Below are positions 22,781-34,149 of a stretch of DNA of 64,000 bases, in pieces. Source of the stretch: Erigeron canadensis (taxonomy: Eukaryota > Streptophyta > Magnoliopsida > Asterales > Asteraceae); contig NC_057768.1 in the NCBI RefSeq assembly GCF_010389155.1, forward strand, positions 48,835,633-48,899,632, in the 5' to 3' direction. The position numbers and the translations under genes were made by a program. The notes below the pieces were generated by a model. It was not told the origin of the DNA, did not search any database, and saw only the letters and a list, made by a program, of their open reading frames with translations. Numbering within the stretch: position 1 is the first letter of the stretch; every line of letters begins with the position of its first letter.

Positions 22781-24269
22781 ATATATTTTTACCCGTAACT
22801 GCTTCACCTTCAATCTATTTCTCTTTCTCTAACAATTCGTCTCTTCTAATTTATGAAAAACCTAATTCGTCTTTCTCTGTCAACAAACCCCCTCTCTCTT
22901 TCTCTGGCATTTGAGTGACAAGAAAGATGATGCCAAGGTACTGTTTTGTTATTAGTATTTTTATAATCATTCTAATTGAGATTTTGGTGATGGCGTATCA
23001 AACTTTTCATACATTGTCTGTTTATTTTCCGACTTATATTATTATCAATTTTTTAGATTTTTTCTCATGTTAAAACATCATCATCTAAACTTGGTTGATT
23101 CAGGTTTGAACTAAGAAGATACTTCCTTCATTATCCATGTTAAACTCCATTATCTTTGTATGAATCTGTTTGATTTCTTTAATTTTCTCTGATCTCATTT
23201 TATATACTTCAGTTATGGATTGTCATCAACTACTTTTTATTTAGATAAACACAAAGTGTTTGATAAATTGTCTCAATGAAATTTAGGATATTCTTTCTGA
23301 ATCATATTTATACTACTGCTTTAGGTTAGATTCCTGTTGTTAATCTATGTCATATGATTTCGTTTACAACACATATATAGTAGATATTTGGCGAAGCTGA
23401 TTATGTAAGCATTGTTTTTGTTATATCTTTTATCTTCTTGTATATTTGAGTTGTATGTGAAAGTTAAGTTTTAAGGCTTTTTCAACTTCATATTCTTTTT
23501 TGGTCATCAAAAATTTCCATTTTTTTCTAAAATTAAACCTAGATAGAAGATAAGGTATTAATGCATTGTTGTATCCGGTTTATTTATCATTTCTTTTGGC
23601 TCTTAAAGACTTGTGCTTCAATGAAAAAAACATATTTTTACTTGATAAATGTTGCTTTCAATGTAATGCTGAATAAATCGGTCTGACTGTAATGGAAAAT
23701 GATAGCGAGGAGGAACGAGTGAATAGTATCCGGAAAAAGAAATCAAGTCCTGCCCAAAGTAAAACCTATTATATGGGATAGATTCTACTTGCTGAATTTT
23801 AACTATTTTGTGTGGTGAAAATGCAAGAGCTTAATTCACCGGTTTCTCACCCTCTGCAACCCAAATTATTCTCAAGTCGATATTTGGCAGGGTTAGCCAC
23901 GTACTCATACATTTATTCCTTTTGTTTCTCCAATTGCCTTAGGCCTCTCCTTATACCGCGTTTTCCCGGCGTCAGACGCGCGGCGGCTCCTCGCCGCTAG
24001 TAGCACCGCTGCGTCTTCTCTGTTTCTTCCAAATTTAGCCGCGCGGCATAGGAGTGAAGTGGGGTCCGCTTGTGTAATAAAGTAACATTAAAAAAAAAGA
24101 AAGTAGCCGTTGCTTTTTTGAATCATGTAGCCCGCTCCTTTTTTTTTCCCTATTTAAACCACCACCACTTCTTCATTCTTCACATTCATCCACCATTTCA
24201 CATACTCACATCTCCATCATTCTCTCAATTTCAAATTCATCAAAAACCTTCTTTCTCACTTCATCCACC

Positions 24270-25547
24270 ATGCCTAAAAGAACCAACAAAAACCAAAACC
24301 AAAATCAAACCACTAACCAAAACCTTAATCAAAACCCACCCCAATACCAATACCAAAACACTATCGATGAATTTGATGCGTTACTGGTGGGATCTCCCCC
24401 GTCCATGTCTTCGTTTAACATGATGGGGGCATCTAGTAGCTCGGGTGCTATGAACCAATCATATGCAGTTGTTGCAATCACCACTGCTGAACGAACAGTT
24501 TCAGCAGTTCATGTTAATGCAACAATTTAATCAATTTCAAGCTACGAACTCACAATTTCCTCAATTCCAGATCCCTCAATTCCAGAGGCCTATAGGTGAG
24601 ACTTCGTCTCAACCGGCACGTACTAATGTCGCCTCTGTCGAGGAAGAAGTTCCTGCACCGCCCAAACGGTTGACGAAAAAAGGGGTTGCTGTAGCGGATA
24701 AGGCGAAGTAGTTAACTCGGGAGGCGGTTTTGTTGTCGCAGGCGTGGACACATGCTTCTCAAGACTCGAAAGTGGGGGTAAGCCAAGACGAGAGAATGTT
24801 TTGGGCCAAAGTGGTCGAGGGGTTCAACAGTAACCGCCCAGCAGGAGAGCGCAATAAAAGTCAACTACAATGCAAATGGAGCAAGATCAAGAGAACCACC
24901 AAGCTGTATGGAGCAATCTTGAAGAGATTGCTAGATCAAGGTCGTCAGAGCGGGACAGATGACAGACAAATTTATGCTGCTGCTCATGAAATCTATGAAC
25001 GGAACCATGGGCCACCCCGATATCCATATGAAGAGTGTTACGATGTCTTGAAAGATTGTCCTGCATTTTGGCAAGACGATAGTGTTGCCAAAAGAACTGC
25101 AGCTAATTATGTTGATTTGGGAGAGGATGAGGGGCACGTTGGGGCTGGTCCGAGTGTGCAACCAGATGTGCCTTTGAATCAGTTGTTTGGAGACGACCCA
25201 ATTAGAAGACCACCGGGTCGTAATGTTAGCCGCAAAATGTCTAGTGGCTCAGATGCAACTTCCAGCCGTGGAACCGGTTCGAGTGGTCAGATTTGGCGTT
25301 GGCCAAGCTTGATCAAATGCTCCAGATGCAACAAGAGTCGATGTTTAAATTTGAGGAGGATAGGAAGAGGATAGAGGAGGAGCGTCAAGCAAGACAGGAT
25401 GAACGCTTCCGGAAGCAGGTGAGGAAGGCGTTTGGGCTTCTGTAGCAGCCAATTCCGGCCGGCATTGACGAAGATGAGTTGGAGCAGATCAGGAGTACCT
25501 GCAAAAACCTCATCGACAAGTACGACCCATATTTTAAGGATATCTAA
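24270..25547 (+). pseudogene. Harbinger ORF1, Myb/SANT-like DNA-binding protein, broken
   Basis: The product would bind the transposon ends and help bring the transposase to DNA. It begins with an Asn/Gln-rich stretch (MPKRTNKNQNQNQ), then a Gln/Phe-rich linker, then the trihelix-like domain (LSQAWTHASQDSKVG, FWAKVVEGFN, QLQCKWSKIK), a Ser-rich region, and a charged C-terminal helix (EEERQARQDERFRKQ). It is interrupted by a frameshift near 24460, an in-frame TAG at 24709-24711, a frameshift near 25290 and a TAG before the last 33 codons. The family match (also annotated as NAM-associated or glutathione S-transferase T3-like) is clear. Confidence 0.85.
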
Positions 25548-26116
25548 ATGTAGTTTGTCTTTTCCGATTAAGTGTGTTTTAATTATTAGCTTTAATATGT
25601 TTTTTTAGGATGTAATTTTAATTTTTGTGTATTGTTTTGTATTTAAGAATAAAAATGTGTTTGTTTTAAAAAATTGAATGTGTTTTTATTTATTTTTAGT
25701 AAAAGAAAATAATAAAATGAATAGTGGAAGAAGTGGGGAAGAAGTGGTAGTATAAGGGTGGAGGGAGCCAGAGCGAGATGGAGGAGAGAGTTGGCGGCGA
25801 GCTCGCGAGATGGAGCGAGCTTCGGTTGCCGGTGAGGGGAGCTGGCGCGAGATGGAGCCGGCGAGTATGTATCTCGCGGAGAGTTGGAGAAGACAGGGAC
25901 CATTTGTGAAACTTTTCAAACGGTTATTTGATCGTTAAAGGGACTGTCGGTGTAAATTAAGACGCTCCAGGGACCATTTGTGACAAGTCTGGCAATTTTT
26001 TTTTTTTTTAAATTTCTATATAAAGGGTCGAACCTATTACACCAAAATCACAACCAAACACCATTTTTACTCTATATTTCTCATTTCAAACACAAATATT
26101 AACATATTTTCATCAT

Positions 26117-27184
26117 ATGGATCCATCATCTTCATCATCATCGTCGTCTGAAGCAATTTCTTCGGCTTCGGAATTTTCAATTCCTTTGCCGTTTCCAAAT
26201 TTATCCACGGGTAGTAGCCTACCTTTTTTGTAAAGTGTTCTTGACGCGGTTGAAGACGACACGGCAAGCTCAACCGAAACCCGCGCCTACATCGAGCGGT
26301 TTCGGGAACGAGCTCACGAAACGCTTATGCGTGACTACTTTGTTGAAAACCCAAAGTTTGGTCCGGTTTGGTTTTGTGAAAGATTTTGAATGAGTCAAAG
26401 GTTGTTTTTGAAGATTGTTGCTGATATTGAGCAACGGTTCGTTTACTTTCAACAACGTATAGATCGGTCGGGGAGAAAGAGTTTAGCTACCATACAAAAA
26501 TGCACATCCGCGGTGGAACAGCTCGGAACGGGCAACCCTCCAGATAACTTTGATGACTACTTGTGCATGGCAGCAAGAACTTCTCGGCGAAAGTCTTGAT
26601 CATTTTTGCAACGCAGTCATCGAGTTATATCGTGACGAATACTTACGTAGGCCGACTAGTCATGATGTTGTCCGGTTGTATGAAGCGCATGAACGGAGAC
26701 ACAAGATTCCGGGAATGCTAGGAAGTCTTGATTGTACGCATTTTGTTTGGAGAAATTGTCCCAAAGCGTTGAAGGGACAATACAAGAGAGGTGATCATCC
26801 ATACCCAACAATTACGCTTGAAGCCGTTGCTTCACAAGACTTGTGGATTTGGCATGCTTTTTTTGGTCCTCTAGGGTCGCTCAACGATATCAATGTCTTG
26901 ATGCAATCGACTTTGTATATGTGGGAGCGAAATTCGACGGCTCCTGACTCGTCTTTTACCGTAAACGACCATCGTTATAAACGGGGATACTATCTTACCG
27001 ATGGAATCTATCCTAGGTGGGTAACTCATGTCAAGGCAATGCCATATCCGACTGAAACAAATGACAAGAAGTTCAAGAATCGGCAAGAAAGGATGTGGAG
27101 CGAGCGTTTGGTGTTTTGAAAGGAAAATGGGGGATTTTGAATCAGCCAATGCGAGCGTTTGGTGTTTTGAAAGGAAATTTTTAA
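26117..27184 (+). pseudogene. Harbinger ORF2, DDE transposase (HARBI1/ALP1-like), broken
   Basis: This is the catalytic transposase of the element. Recognisable parts in order: Ser-rich start; [24 protein letters not shown]; then LGSLDCTHF with the first catalytic Asp, [20 protein letters not shown], and GSLNDINVL with the second Asp. The third acidic residue would lie in the [10 protein letters not shown] segment, which is present near 27085-27115 but out of frame. Defects: a TAA near 26231, a TGA near 26388, a frameshift near 26560, another near 27080, and a truncated end where the string gcgagcgtttggtgttttga is repeated about 52 bp apart. It cannot encode a working enzyme. Confidence 0.9.
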
Positions 27185-28770
27185 TATCTAAATGAAATGT
27201 ATGTGTTTTCCTTATATATTTGATTAGTTTATATTAAAAATGGTTAGTTATGTAAAGTTTATAAAGTTAAGGATAAATTATTAAAATGTGAAGAAAAGGT
27301 TGGGAGTTTTGGATGCCACTAAAAAAAGGTTGAAAAAAGGTTGGAGGGTTGAAATGAGGTGGAGTAATTTGATTGGATAAAATTAAGGGTTGAGCTCTCC
27401 GGCTCCCTCCCCCCTAAGGAGGGGGGTGTTCTTGGGGTGTTTTAGGAGAGAGAAAACTGATGAATAGTGGAAGAAGTGAGGAAGAAGTAGTATGTATAAG
27501 GAGGGGCCTTATTTTATTTAACTTTTGAAAACTCTTTTAGATTGTTTCTTATATTTTCAAGAAGATTTATCATATGTCTCTCCTACCATTTTAACATTAG
27601 AGCTTTATGTTTCATGCTGGTATTTCGCTGCTCTTCCAACAACAGTTTGAAGAATTAGCAAGGCGAGAGCATGGTGAATCTGCAAACCAAGGAGCTAGGT
27701 AATAAGAGGAGAGTGATTGGTATTGTTGTCTTCTGTTTTTCATGATTGGATGACCAAAAGAGAAAGCAGCGGGAAAAAGCTAAAAGCTGAGGTGATTAAG
27801 AAAAGCATATGGACTTAATTTAGTTTAACCCTTTAGGACCAGTAATCAAATATTTCATACTAGAAGAGATCAAAATTTTGAGCAGAAATAAGGTCTTTTA
27901 TGGGCATGCTACACATATCGGCAATATGTAGTTTGCACATGAATTGACTTTTGATAATCTTTGAGATCAAACTAAAGTTAGTTTGTGCCAATTTGTATTT
28001 TTTAAAATGCCATTAGTAACAATTATTCTAATTCTTTAGTCGCACATACAGTGATAAGCAAGAAGTTGCGAAGAAAAGGAAGTTAAGAAGAAAAATAAGT
28101 GGCAACGATTAGATGAAATTACGATTTCAGTTTATTCGACTCATGAAAAAGCAGGTAATTTGTCATTCCTTTCTTATTAAATGTTGAAAAATACCTGGCA
28201 TATGTGTCGTTCCTTTTTTTTTTTTTTAAATGATTAATAGTTTACTCACTCTTCGAGTTTTGTCATTTTTTTTTGTCAAAACTTCTGACTTTTGCCCCAT
28301 AAAAATTCATGTTTAACGTTCTTTAAGCTGACCCTTTTCTTTTTGCAATGTGAGGACAGGGTCAATGGAGATACCCATGTTGAATGACTAATAGACATAC
28401 TTGGATTCTTGCTATATCCTACAAGTCATATGTGATGTATATGGAATTCCAAAGTCAATGAAGAAAATGAGAAGGTCATTGAGTGTTTACGGATCAACTA
28501 AATGCAACCTGAAAGTAAAAAAATCAAAATGCTTTAAAATACGGTGAATATCACTTTTGACATTGACCTCCATTCATTCTCTCTTTTCGTAATGTCAGCT
28601 CAGGGATGAACTGAGAGATGAAACTATACAACTTGCAAGTGACTTTTTCCATATTCAGTTGATTTAATCCATTGTTCATAAACTACTAAGAAATAAATAC
28701 AACTATGCATTTTAATATAATGGAAAGTCCACATTTGACCAAGACTTTTAAATTTTGACCTTGATGATCA

Positions 28771-29639
28771 ATTATATATATATATATAATATCATTAATG
28801 TCAAGGCTAATGAACAATAGCTATTTTGTTTTTTTTTTAGGCTTTGGGGTGGAGGTTGGCTGTTTGAAACTCTCCCCCCTAACACAATTCTTTTACTTTT
28901 TTTTTTTTCTTATATTTTTGAGGTTTTACAAAATTATTCCTTTGTTTTTATCCTATTTGTTTTTCACCCCCTCTTTTTTTTTCTCTTGCATTTTTTTTTG
29001 GTTTTTATCATTTCATGTTTTTTAAGTTTTATTATATATATTTCGTTTATATATTTTTGTGTTTTTGTAATGTTTTTACATTTAACAATTGCATCATATT
29101 TGTAACTTTTCATTTTGTGTTTTATATTTTCTTTTTTACTTTTTTAACCTTTTCTTTTGTCTTTTCTATTTTTACCACTTGGTTTTATACTTTTTTTTTA
29201 TGTTCTTTTTGTTTTTCTTTTGTTTATTGGTGTTTATTATATATTTTTTTCGTCTTTTTTGTATTTTTTCTATTATGTATCATTTCGGGTTTTTTGTCCT
29301 AACATTTGTTTTTCCATATACCTTTATCACATTTGGCTTTTGTATTTTTTTCTTAAACTCGAAAATGTGGGATTCTAAAATATAATATGAATGCTAGCGT
29401 TTTCAATATTTCATATGTCATTAAACACACATTCTCACCATCAACTACGTTTCTTACACGCCAAAGACATCCAGCTATGTGTCAAAACATGTCACTGTCG
29501 TCGCCTAACGGGCACGTATTGGTTTTTAGTTAAGCGGTTATGGATTCAATCTTAGTAAATTACCTTAACGTAATTGTATTAGTAAACTAAACGTAATCGC
29601 AATAATTGAAGTCGCGTAACGCGCGACCAAATTTCCTAG
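28771..29639 (+). mobile_element. Helitron-like element, 3' end well supported
   Basis: The 3' terminus at 29636-29639 is CTAG followed by T, preceded by a hairpin at 29611-29627 (GTCGCG, 5-base loop, CGCGAC) 8 bases upstream. This is the standard Helitron 3' signature. The 5' end is not certain; a TC after A near 28771, before a TA run, is one candidate. The body (28830-29370) is strikingly T-rich on the plus strand. No RepHel gene is present, so it would be non-autonomous. Confidence 0.6.
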
Positions 29640-30587
29640 TTAAATGTAGTGGTGATACAATTGGTGAGATAGGTAACAGGTGACAAGACAAAATTTTGAC
29701 TATATTCGCATGATGCACCATATGGATGTGGCAGTGGGCAGTAATCTTTTATTGTCTTTTTAAATGTGGATGACTCCAATAGTTACTGGGTATGATGTTT
29801 TCAACTATGTCATATATTTAGATAACTTGATCCAAAGTTTTTAATCTCAAACTCATTGCATTAATTATTTAATTTTGGTTATGTGCTTAATATCGGTCTC
29901 TTTAATACTAGATTGTTAGAAATGAGCTGGAGACATCCGTGAAATTGGTAGACTCCCTAAAAAATTGCAACACTTGAAAATTAGGATTCATAGCCACTTG
30001 CGCAAAATATGATTAAGGATTCCCTTAATTACATTTTTACCAACTAACTAAGGCAACTCATATTTTCAACTTATGATGACCGTCAATAACATTATCAAAT
30101 TGTGTATCTCAATAAATGTATTATTAAGTTATTAAATGTATGTTTAAATGTGAGAATAAAAAGTGATGAGGAACCTTAGTCTCGGTACCATATTAGATAC
30201 ACATCATCCCGTATGGGCTCAATAATGTCGGTAAAATACATTCATCTTATTTTCACATGATTTAAGTACCCTTAAAGATTGAATTTGTCTCAATTTTACA
30301 TGTGCGCTTTGATTTTATTGGTAAAGAATCACTCCATCATATATGGATTTTGTTACATTTGTTGTTGAATACATAATTACATATATATCTTTTGACAATT
30401 AAGATTTATTAGATCATCTTAACACATATAATGATCAATCTATATGGATACATTTATTATGTCAAACTCAATTAATATATTCTTTGATGCAACTTTAAAA
30501 TAAGCTAAAAATAATTATTTAAGGTTGCTCATGCATCACACTGGGTCTAAGCACTAATATATATATATGTGTGTGTGTGTGTGTGGT
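29640..30587. other. Intergenic sequence
   Basis: AT-rich sequence with a (TA)n/(TG)n microsatellite at 30557-30585. I see no gene. Confidence 0.4.
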
Positions 30588-31050
30588 AAAGTTATTTTGA
30601 GAACCTTTTTTTTGCGAGAACCTTTGAGAACTTTTCAAATCAAGCCCAACCGATGATTAATTATTTTTTAACTGTTTTCTGAATAACTTATGTGTAATTT
30701 TTAAGTTTATAATTGTGTGGATGCATGTTATCATCCGTTAGATAAATATGTGGAGATTTGGATTATTGATCACATGTACACGAATATTGCTATGATCACA
30801 TGTATGCAAGTGGATCACATGTAATCATAGCAATATTGGTGCACATGTGATCAAGAATCCAAATCTCCACATAATTGTATAACGGATGATAATCCATGTC
30901 TCCACACAATTATAGACTTCAAAATTACACATAAGTTATTTAGAAAACAATCAAAAAACAATTTTCATGTAAAGAATAATCATCGGTTGGACTTGATTTG
31001 AAAAAAGTTCTCAAAGGTTCTCGCAAAAAAAAGTTCTCAAAATATCTTTT
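30588..31050. mobile_element. Foldback MITE, about 460 bp
   Basis: Almost the whole element is one inverted repeat centred near 30818. The arms begin ttattttgagaacc and end ggttctcgc...gttctcaaaatat. Matching inner strings include aatccaaatctccacata against tatgtggagatttggatt. It could form a long hairpin RNA. No coding sequence is seen and the superfamily is undetermined. Confidence 0.85.
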
Positions 31051-31081
31051 CAATATATATATAAATATATATGTATATATA

Positions 31082-31486
31082 CTAGCGTTGTACCCGCGCG
31101 ATGCAGCGGGGAATAAGAAAAAAATGCCGGTGGTTTGATGGTGGTTTGTGGGGCGGCGGCGATGAAAAAGAAAAAAAAAATAAGCCGGCAGCAGTGGATG
31201 GTGGTTTTTGGGGCGGTGGTGGATGGTGTTTATGGGGGATAGCGTACATAGAAGGTGGATTGCGGCGGTGGATGGTGGTATTTGGGGCGGTGGTGGATGG
31301 TGTTTATAGGGGGAAAAAATTAGAGAAGGGGGGAGGTAGAGAAAATCGGAAATCGGATGAACGTATGTGTGTGTAATGAGCGTGATGGAGAAAAAATTGG
31401 GTAGTGTAAATTAGGAGGGCATAAAAAACATTTTAAAGGTAGAGGTGTTAAAAGGGGGTGGGGTAGTTTGCTTATTAATGGAGTAT
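31082..31486 (-). mobile_element. Short Helitron-like element, minus strand
   Basis: On the minus strand the 3' end is CTAG followed by T (31082-31085), preceded by a hairpin, CCCGC with an 8-base loop and GCGGG (31093-31110). The body has two copies of a G-rich block (ggatggtggtttttggggc at about 31196 and 31272). The 5' end is approximate, near a TA run at 31485. The open frame across the G-rich body is a composition effect. Confidence 0.55.
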
Positions 31487-31712
31487 ATATATATATATAC
31501 TCGGCCCGTATCACAAGAGTTCAGAGACTTCGATCAGTCACAATAAGATTTCCTACCGAAAGTTAATAAGTATTATCAAGAATTCAAAAGCACATGTATA
31601 TTAGATCATATACATGCATGAAACATATATAGATACTATATGATCTTCCGGAACGATCTTCAATTCGTACATTTGATTATATATATATATATGTGCCCCC
31701 AAAATAAAGTTG

Positions 31713-32661
31713 TCAAGAAATAAGACAGCAATTAGGATTTGGATTTTCTTCCATAATAACATAGTAACCTCCTTGTGGCATACGAGGATTATAATGGGGT
31801 TCATAGTTCCATACTCTGTAAGTTTCATTTGGCTCCTTCTTTTCCTCTTCTTTCTTTGGTTCTTCCTTCTTTGGTTCTTCTTTCTTTTCCTCTTGTTTCA
31901 CTACCTCAACTACTAATAGCTCCGTTTCACAAACCTTATCTAGTTTGTCAAACCCGCATATTGGATCAAAGATACCGACTACCGTCAGCTTCTTAGAATT
32001 CATATCAAAGTTTATAGATTCAATCCCTACGTTACGTACTCATATTAATGTTATACGGTTAAACTTTAGACGGGCAATAAAATTGTAGGTATCGAATTGA
32101 AGTGTAATATTTAACTGGAAACGTACACACGGAAAATTACCTTTAACACTGGAAATTGCCTTCATGGCCTTCTTTTTACATTTTTCATCATGTATATGCA
32201 CTCCATATATCACTTTCTGCCATTAGTTATAATACATAATTAGATTTACCATCAAGTGTATCATAAGTCATTAATTTCTAACTCCTTTCGTCCCACTAAA
32301 CTTGTCCACTTTTAAAATTTTAAAATCAAAATTTTGACCATAAATATCTTTAGTTGTGTTATATAATAGTTGATAAAAGTTATACTAATAAAACACACAT
32401 CAAAATCACAATCAATTAATATAACTTTCATCAAATAGTATATAAACTAAAAAAAATATTTATGGTCAAAGTTCGTATAGTTTGACTTTGAAAATTTAAA
32501 AATTGACAAATTTAGTGGGACGGAAGTAATTAATAGTGTGGATACGTGTATGCGTGTATGTATTTATGCGTCTGTTATGATATAATAGTATTGAACAACA
32601 AGATATATAGATCAATATATAATATAATGAAGGGCTGAAACCTGACCCTGGGTTCAGCCAT
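31713..32661 (-). CDS. Heavy-metal-associated isoprenylated plant protein (HIPP-like)
   Basis: Three exons read leftward: 32647-32661 (ATG plus four codons), 32141-32216 and 31713-32026, total 134 residues, GT-AG introns. The N-terminal 70 residues form an HMA fold (KVIYGVHIHDEKC...AMKAISSVKG, then IESINFDMNSKKLTVVG). The usual metal-binding Cys-x-x-Cys keeps only the second Cys (HDEKC, residue 18), as in one subgroup of the family, so metal binding may be weak. A Lys/Glu/Pro linker follows, then a C-terminal CLIS, a CaaX box expected to be farnesylated, anchoring the protein at membranes. A Stowaway MITE lies in intron 1. The specific HIPP number is not assigned. Confidence 0.85.
32281..32526. 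mobile_element. Stowaway MITE in intron 1 of the HIPP-like gene
   Basis: The ends are CTCCTTTCGTCCCACTAAAC and the inverted form of CTTCCGTCCCACTAAATTTG, the Stowaway terminal motif. TA is duplicated on both sides (32279-32280 and 32527-32528). It is a Tc1/Mariner-related non-autonomous element. Inner strings gaccataaatat and atatttatggtc also pair. Confidence 0.9.
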
Positions 32662-33075
32662 GTTGAAGGTTGGAGTCTTCAACCGAAAAAACCAAGATTT
32701 TTGTTCGTAGTAGCAATTTGAGTGTATGTGTGTACTTTATATATGTAAAAAGTTAAGGTGCATGTTTCTAGCTTGTTCAACACGTATATATGGGGGAATA
32801 CACTACACTACATACACAAAATACGTTGTGGTGTGGGGGAAAGGAACTTTATTAATATTAATTAGGGGTTTTCCATTATGGTATCCTCCAGGGTTTTCCT
32901 TAATTGGGAATGATAACGAGAGGACGTTGTAATGAATCGGGGTTTACATACTGCCTATTTGAATGCACCTGTGAGTACTTGATTGGTAACAACTAACTCA
33001 TCGTTTTAAATAAAAAGAGATATAAAAACACACAGACACCAAAAATACCATGTACTCTTTTAGTATTAAAAATTT

Positions 33076-33230
33076 GGGTTTTGTTAAACAAAGTTATAAG
33101 GGTTTTCGTTAAGGTGTATTAATTAGTTGTACACTTACCATAAAATTCAGACAATAGGCTTTTAATATGAAAATGTACAATCTTTTTATGCATATTAAGT
33201 AAAGCCTTAAAGGCTTTGTTTAGCATTTTT
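33076..33230. mobile_element. MITE related to the one at 47850
   Basis: The ends are gggttttgttaaacaaag and the inverted ctttgtttagcattttt. The middle (tattaattagttgtacac, taccataaaattca, ggcttttaatatg) closely parallels 47850-48010. A target duplication is not clear. Confidence 0.65.
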
Positions 33231-34149
33231 CTAAAAGTTTATAGCAATAAATTTGACATATATTATAATCAAATTATTAGGTTGAACTTAAGATACGTAC
33301 AAATTAATTCATTTTCGGCATGGTTCAAAACCTTGCATGCATGTAAAAATTATACCCGCTTAGGTAAACATTTAGAAGCACGAATAATTATCGATGTAAT
33401 GAAGCAGAGTAATTAGTATTTGAGAGTTCTAACTTCTAATAAAACATATCAATCTATCATCTTATGTTTATCTTTTATCACAATACATATGACAATAACT
33501 TGTAGCAAAACTACAAATAAAAGGGTTGAAATCAATAGTTGGATAGACAAATAAACTCACTTTCGAAGTCCCTCTTAATTGGTGGCTTTGGGAGAATGTA
33601 TATGAACCACGTACGTACCCTTTATACTTTCTTATATAGCACTACCTAATCTAGTCGTCAAATTACAATTAGTTCCAAATACGGTAGGACTCACAACCTA
33701 TTTAATTTGTCTTGATACAAAAAAGAAAAAACGCATGGCATCAGATTTTTCCAAAGTCGTGAAGCCGATAGGTCGACGTGTATATTTCTAGCCATCTTTT
33801 GGTTTATGGTCGATCTTGGTCATCCATATGGTTAATGAAGGTGACAAGACGTAGGTAGGTAGCTAGCTATTATGATGCTTTATTTTTGATAGTTACATTG
33901 ATATTATATATATGCTTCTTTTTTTTTTTAATTTAATTGGTTTTCGAGATCAATATATATCGAAAGTAACTTACAATTGTTTTCAAAGAATAAGGCATAT
34001 ATAATGAATGAAATACCTTACCAATTCAATCTATCTCTATAGTATGTGATCCCTACATAATTATTATAGTAACAACATACAAATTAATAGACATAATCAA
34101 ACATATATATGAAATGAAATGAAATGAAATGAAATGGTTGTGTAATGAA
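33231..34149. other. Intergenic sequence with a GAAAT microsatellite
   Basis: AT-rich DNA. A run of five (gaaat) units lies at about 34110-34136, near the 3' end of the ROH1-like gene. No gene is seen. Confidence 0.5.

Larger units (their letters stand above)
23942..27508 (+). mobile_element. PIF/Harbinger DNA transposon, defective
   Basis: A 3567-bp element with terminal inverted repeats: left GGCCTCTCCTTATAC, right the inverted form of GGCCCCTCCTTATAC. It is flanked by the 3-bp target duplication TTA (23939-23941 and 27509-27511), as expected for PIF/Harbinger. It carries the two genes of the superfamily in one orientation: ORF1 (Myb/SANT-like) and ORF2 (DDE transposase). Both are broken. 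A GC-rich subterminal region follows the left end, and a hairpin-forming C/G block (27405-27427) lies near the right end. A copy of the right-terminal 45 bp also occurs internally at about 25717-25762. Confidence 0.92.
22780..28640 (+). pseudogene. Scraps of an unidentified decayed gene, split by a transposon
   Basis: A CT-rich leader-like stretch (22790-22920) precedes ATGATGCCAAG followed by a splice-donor-like gtactg at 22938. Several short exon-like pieces follow in the same direction, with donor- or acceptor-like edges: about 23690-23780 (ENDSEEERVNSIRKKKSS), 27650-27700 (FEELARREHGESANQGAR) and 28035-28155 (WQRLDEITISVYSTHEKA, after a frameshift). Stops and frameshifts separate them, and the Harbinger element 23942-27508 sits in the middle. 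I cannot name the protein and do not claim a working gene. Some pieces may be chance. Confidence 0.25.

Noticed and set aside
25643..25919. Ser/Pro-rich open frames on the minus strand
   Set aside because: They lie in GC-rich spacer DNA inside the Harbinger element and match no family.
28798..29385. Several overlapping Phe-rich open frames
   Set aside because: They arise from the T-rich strand (ttt codons) of the Helitron-like body; all frames look alike.
31101..31376. Gly/Trp-rich open frame
   Set aside because: It is produced by duplicated G-rich blocks in a Helitron-like element.
31710..31996. Open frames on the plus strand opposite the HIPP-like exon
   Set aside because: They mirror the Lys/Glu-rich linker coding sequence.
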